Assembly: GCA_030151765.1 (NCBI GenBank) | Contig: JASLCW010000089.1 | Location: 1 to 6,318 of the forward strand | Length of the DNA: 6,318 bases | Source of the DNA: Marmoricola sp. | GTDB taxonomy: Bacteria > Actinomycetota > Actinomycetes > Propionibacteriales > Nocardioidaceae | Direction of reading: 5' to 3' | Shown here: one piece after another, positions 5,068 through 6,318 of the stretch | Layout of the letters: every line of letters starts with the position of its first letter | Position numbering within the stretch: the first letter of the stretch is position 1 | Program-made: the position numbers and the translations under genes | The notes under the pieces: model-generated | Seen by the model: the letters and a program-made list of their open reading frames with translations, nothing else | The model's database searches: none | Told to the model about the DNA's origin: nothing

Positions 5068-5538
5068 ATGGCCACATCAGACCTGACGGACAGGCTCGCC
5101 GCCCTTCTCGAGGAGCCCGTGTCGAGGCTCGGGCTCGACCTCGAAGCCGTGGAGGTCACCTCGGCGGGCAAGCGCCGGATGCTCCGGGTGGCGGTCGACA
5201 AGGACGGCGGCGTCACGATGGACGACGTCGCCGATGCCACGCGCGCGGTGTCCGCGCTGCTGGACGACTCCGACGTGATGGGCACCCAGCCCTACACGCT
5301 CGAGGTCTCCTCGCGCGGCGTGGACCGTCCGCTGACGCTGCCCCGGCACTGGCGCCGGAACGCCGGACGCAAGGTGGCGGTGACCTGCGTGGACGACAGC
5401 AGCCTCGAGGGCCGCATCGGCGAGAGCGATGACGAGGCCGTCACCCTGGTCGTCGACGGCGACGAGCACCGGCTGGCGTACGCAGACGTGCGCAAGGCCA
5501 AGATCCAGATCGAGTTCAATTCCCGCGAGCGGGACTGA
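5068..5538 (+). CDS. rimP: Ribosome maturation factor RimP
   Basis: This 156-residue cytoplasmic protein is RimP, needed for maturation of the 30S ribosomal subunit. The N-terminal domain (about 1-90) contains LGLDLEAVEV and RRMLRVAVDKDGGVTMDDVAD, a typical RimP opening, and ends in the signature YTLEVSSRGVDRPL (76-89). Most RimP proteins have SSPG at that point, so Arg83 replaces the usual proline. The C-terminal Sm-like domain (about 91-150) starts with RHWRRNAGRKVAVTC and ends with the characteristic RLAYADVRKAKIQIEF. It is first in the rimP-nusA operon, with nusA starting 14 nt after its stop. It is divergent from the lipoprotein-DUF4439 pair, an arrangement known from other actinobacteria. 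The length is near the lower end of the actinobacterial range. Identity is secure. Confidence 0.97.
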   Translation: MATSDLTDRLAALLEEPVSRLGLDLEAVEVTSAGKRRMLRVAVDKDGGVTMDDVADATRAVSALLDDSDVMGTQPYTLEVSSRGVDRPLTLPRHWRRNAGRKVAVTCVDDSSLEGRIGESDDEAVTLVVDGDEHRLAYADVRKAKIQIEFNSRERD

Positions 5539-5544
5539 AAGGGG
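5539..5544 (+). promoter_or_regulatory. Ribosome binding site of nusA
   Basis: AAGGGG directly after the rimP stop lies 8 nt before the nusA ATG at 5553, a good Shine-Dalgarno match that supports this start over the second ATG at 5565. Confidence 0.7.
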
Positions 5545-5552
5545 CAGGTGTC

Positions 5553-6318
5553 ATGGACATCGACATGAGGATCCTCCGGACGCTCGAGCAGGAGAAGGAG
5601 ATCTCACTCTCGGTGCTCGTCGAGGCGATCGAGCAGGCCCTGCTGACCGCCTACGAGAAGACTCCGGGCGCACAGCCGCACGCACGCGTCGTACTGGACC
5701 AGAAGACCGGCCACGTCGCCGTGATGGCACCCGAGCTGGACTCGGAGGGCAATCGCATCGGCGAGTACGACGACACCCCCGAGGGCTTCGGCCGGATCGC
5801 GGCCACGACCGCGAAGCAGATCATGCTCCAGCGCCTGCGCGATGCCGAGGACGAGCGGAAGTTCGGTGAATTCCTCGGCAAGGAGGGCGATGTCATCTCC
5901 GGCGTCATCCAGCAGGGCCGTGACCCGCAGGACGTCATGGTCGACCTGGGCAAGCTGGAGGCGCTGATCCCCGCCGGCGAGCAGGTGCCGGGGGAGGACT
6001 ACAGCCATGGTGCCCGCATCAAGGCGCTCGTGATCAGCGTCCGCAAGGGCATGCGCGGGCCGCAGGTGATGCTCTCGCGCACCCACCCGGGCCTGGTCAA
6101 GAAGCTCTTCGCGCTGGAGGTCCCCGAGATCGCCGACGGCACCGTCGAGATCGCGGCGATCGCCCGCGAGGCCGGTCACCGCACCAAGATCGCGGTGCAC
6201 TCGAAGGTCCCGGGCGTGAACGCCAAGGGCTCCTGCATCGGCCCGATGGGTCAGCGGGTGCGCAATGTCATGAACGAGCTGCACGGCGAGAAGATCGACA
6301 TCGTCGACTGGTCCGAGG
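5553..6318 (+). CDS. nusA: Transcription termination/antitermination protein NusA, N-terminal part (3' end outside window)
   Basis: NusA binds RNA polymerase near the RNA exit channel and controls pausing, termination and antitermination. The window holds 255 codons and the frame remains open at its edge. The N-terminal polymerase-binding domain covers about residues 1-105 (MDIDMRILRTLEQEKEIS, VLVEAIEQALLTAYEKT, then TTAKQIMLQRLRDAE). The S1 domain follows (about 110-176: EGDVISGVIQQGRD, VDLGKLEALIP, GARIKALVISVRKGMRGPQV, MLSRTHPGLVKKLF). The first KH domain starts at about 180 with VEIAAIAREAGHRTKIAV and has its GPMG loop at 230-233, followed by QRVRNVMNELHGEKIDIVDW. The VNAKGSCIGPMGQRV form in KH1 is the actinobacterial type. 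The missing part should hold KH2. In this phylum ylxR and infB normally follow. Identity is secure. Confidence 0.98.
   Translation, partial: MDIDMRILRTLEQEKEISLSVLVEAIEQALLTAYEKTPGAQPHARVVLDQKTGHVAVMAPELDSEGNRIGEYDDTPEGFGRIAATTAKQIMLQRLRDAEDERKFGEFLGKEGDVISGVIQQGRDPQDVMVDLGKLEALIPAGEQVPGEDYSHGARIKALVISVRKGMRGPQVMLSRTHPGLVKKLFALEVPEIADGTVEIAAIAREAGHRTKIAVHSKVPGVNAKGSCIGPMGQRVRNVMNELHGEKIDIVDWSE

Overview
The window is high-GC DNA with short intergenic gaps and GTG starts placed directly behind TANNNT -10 boxes. Its genes match actinobacterial family members (bacterial-type ProS, RimP, NusA with an actinobacterial KH1, a DUF4439 protein, a SigE-family sigma factor, an F420-type luciferase-like oxidoreductase). 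It is almost certainly an Actinomycetota chromosome. A member of the Propionibacteriales is a plausible but weak guess.

Layout, left to right: (1) the 3' end of proS (prolyl-tRNA synthetase), then 2 nt later a luciferase-like, probably F420-dependent oxidoreductase on the same strand; (2) an aldo/keto reductase on the minus strand whose 3' end overlaps the oxidoreductase tail-to-tail by 51 bp; (3) a short divergent promoter region leading into a SigE-family (ECF-type) sigma factor and, 1 nt after its stop, a single-pass membrane protein with a propeller-like outer domain, probably a sigma factor/membrane partner operon; (4) on the minus strand, a GTG-initiated putative lipoprotein coupled through a 4-bp ATGA overlap to a DUF4439 ferritin-like protein; (5) an 84-bp divergent promoter region and then rimP-nusA, the start of the conserved rimP-nusA-(ylxR)-infB translation/transcription operon. 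nusA runs off the right edge.

The outer parts (proS, the DUF4439 pair, rimP, nusA) form a conserved actinobacterial neighbourhood. The oxidoreductase, reductase and sigma/membrane genes between proS and the DUF4439 gene look like accessory cargo set into it. Nearly all the DNA is coding; the only non-coding gaps of note are 2387-2456 and 4984-5067, both divergent promoter regions. No rRNA, tRNA, CRISPR array, insertion sequence or convincing intrinsic terminator was seen.

No clearly new system is evident. The items most worth a second look are the sigma factor/membrane protein pair with its candidate self-regulated promoter and inverted repeats, the perfect hairpin built with uncommon codons inside the sigma gene, the lipoprotein plus ferritin-like pair, and two apparently leaderless GTG starts.
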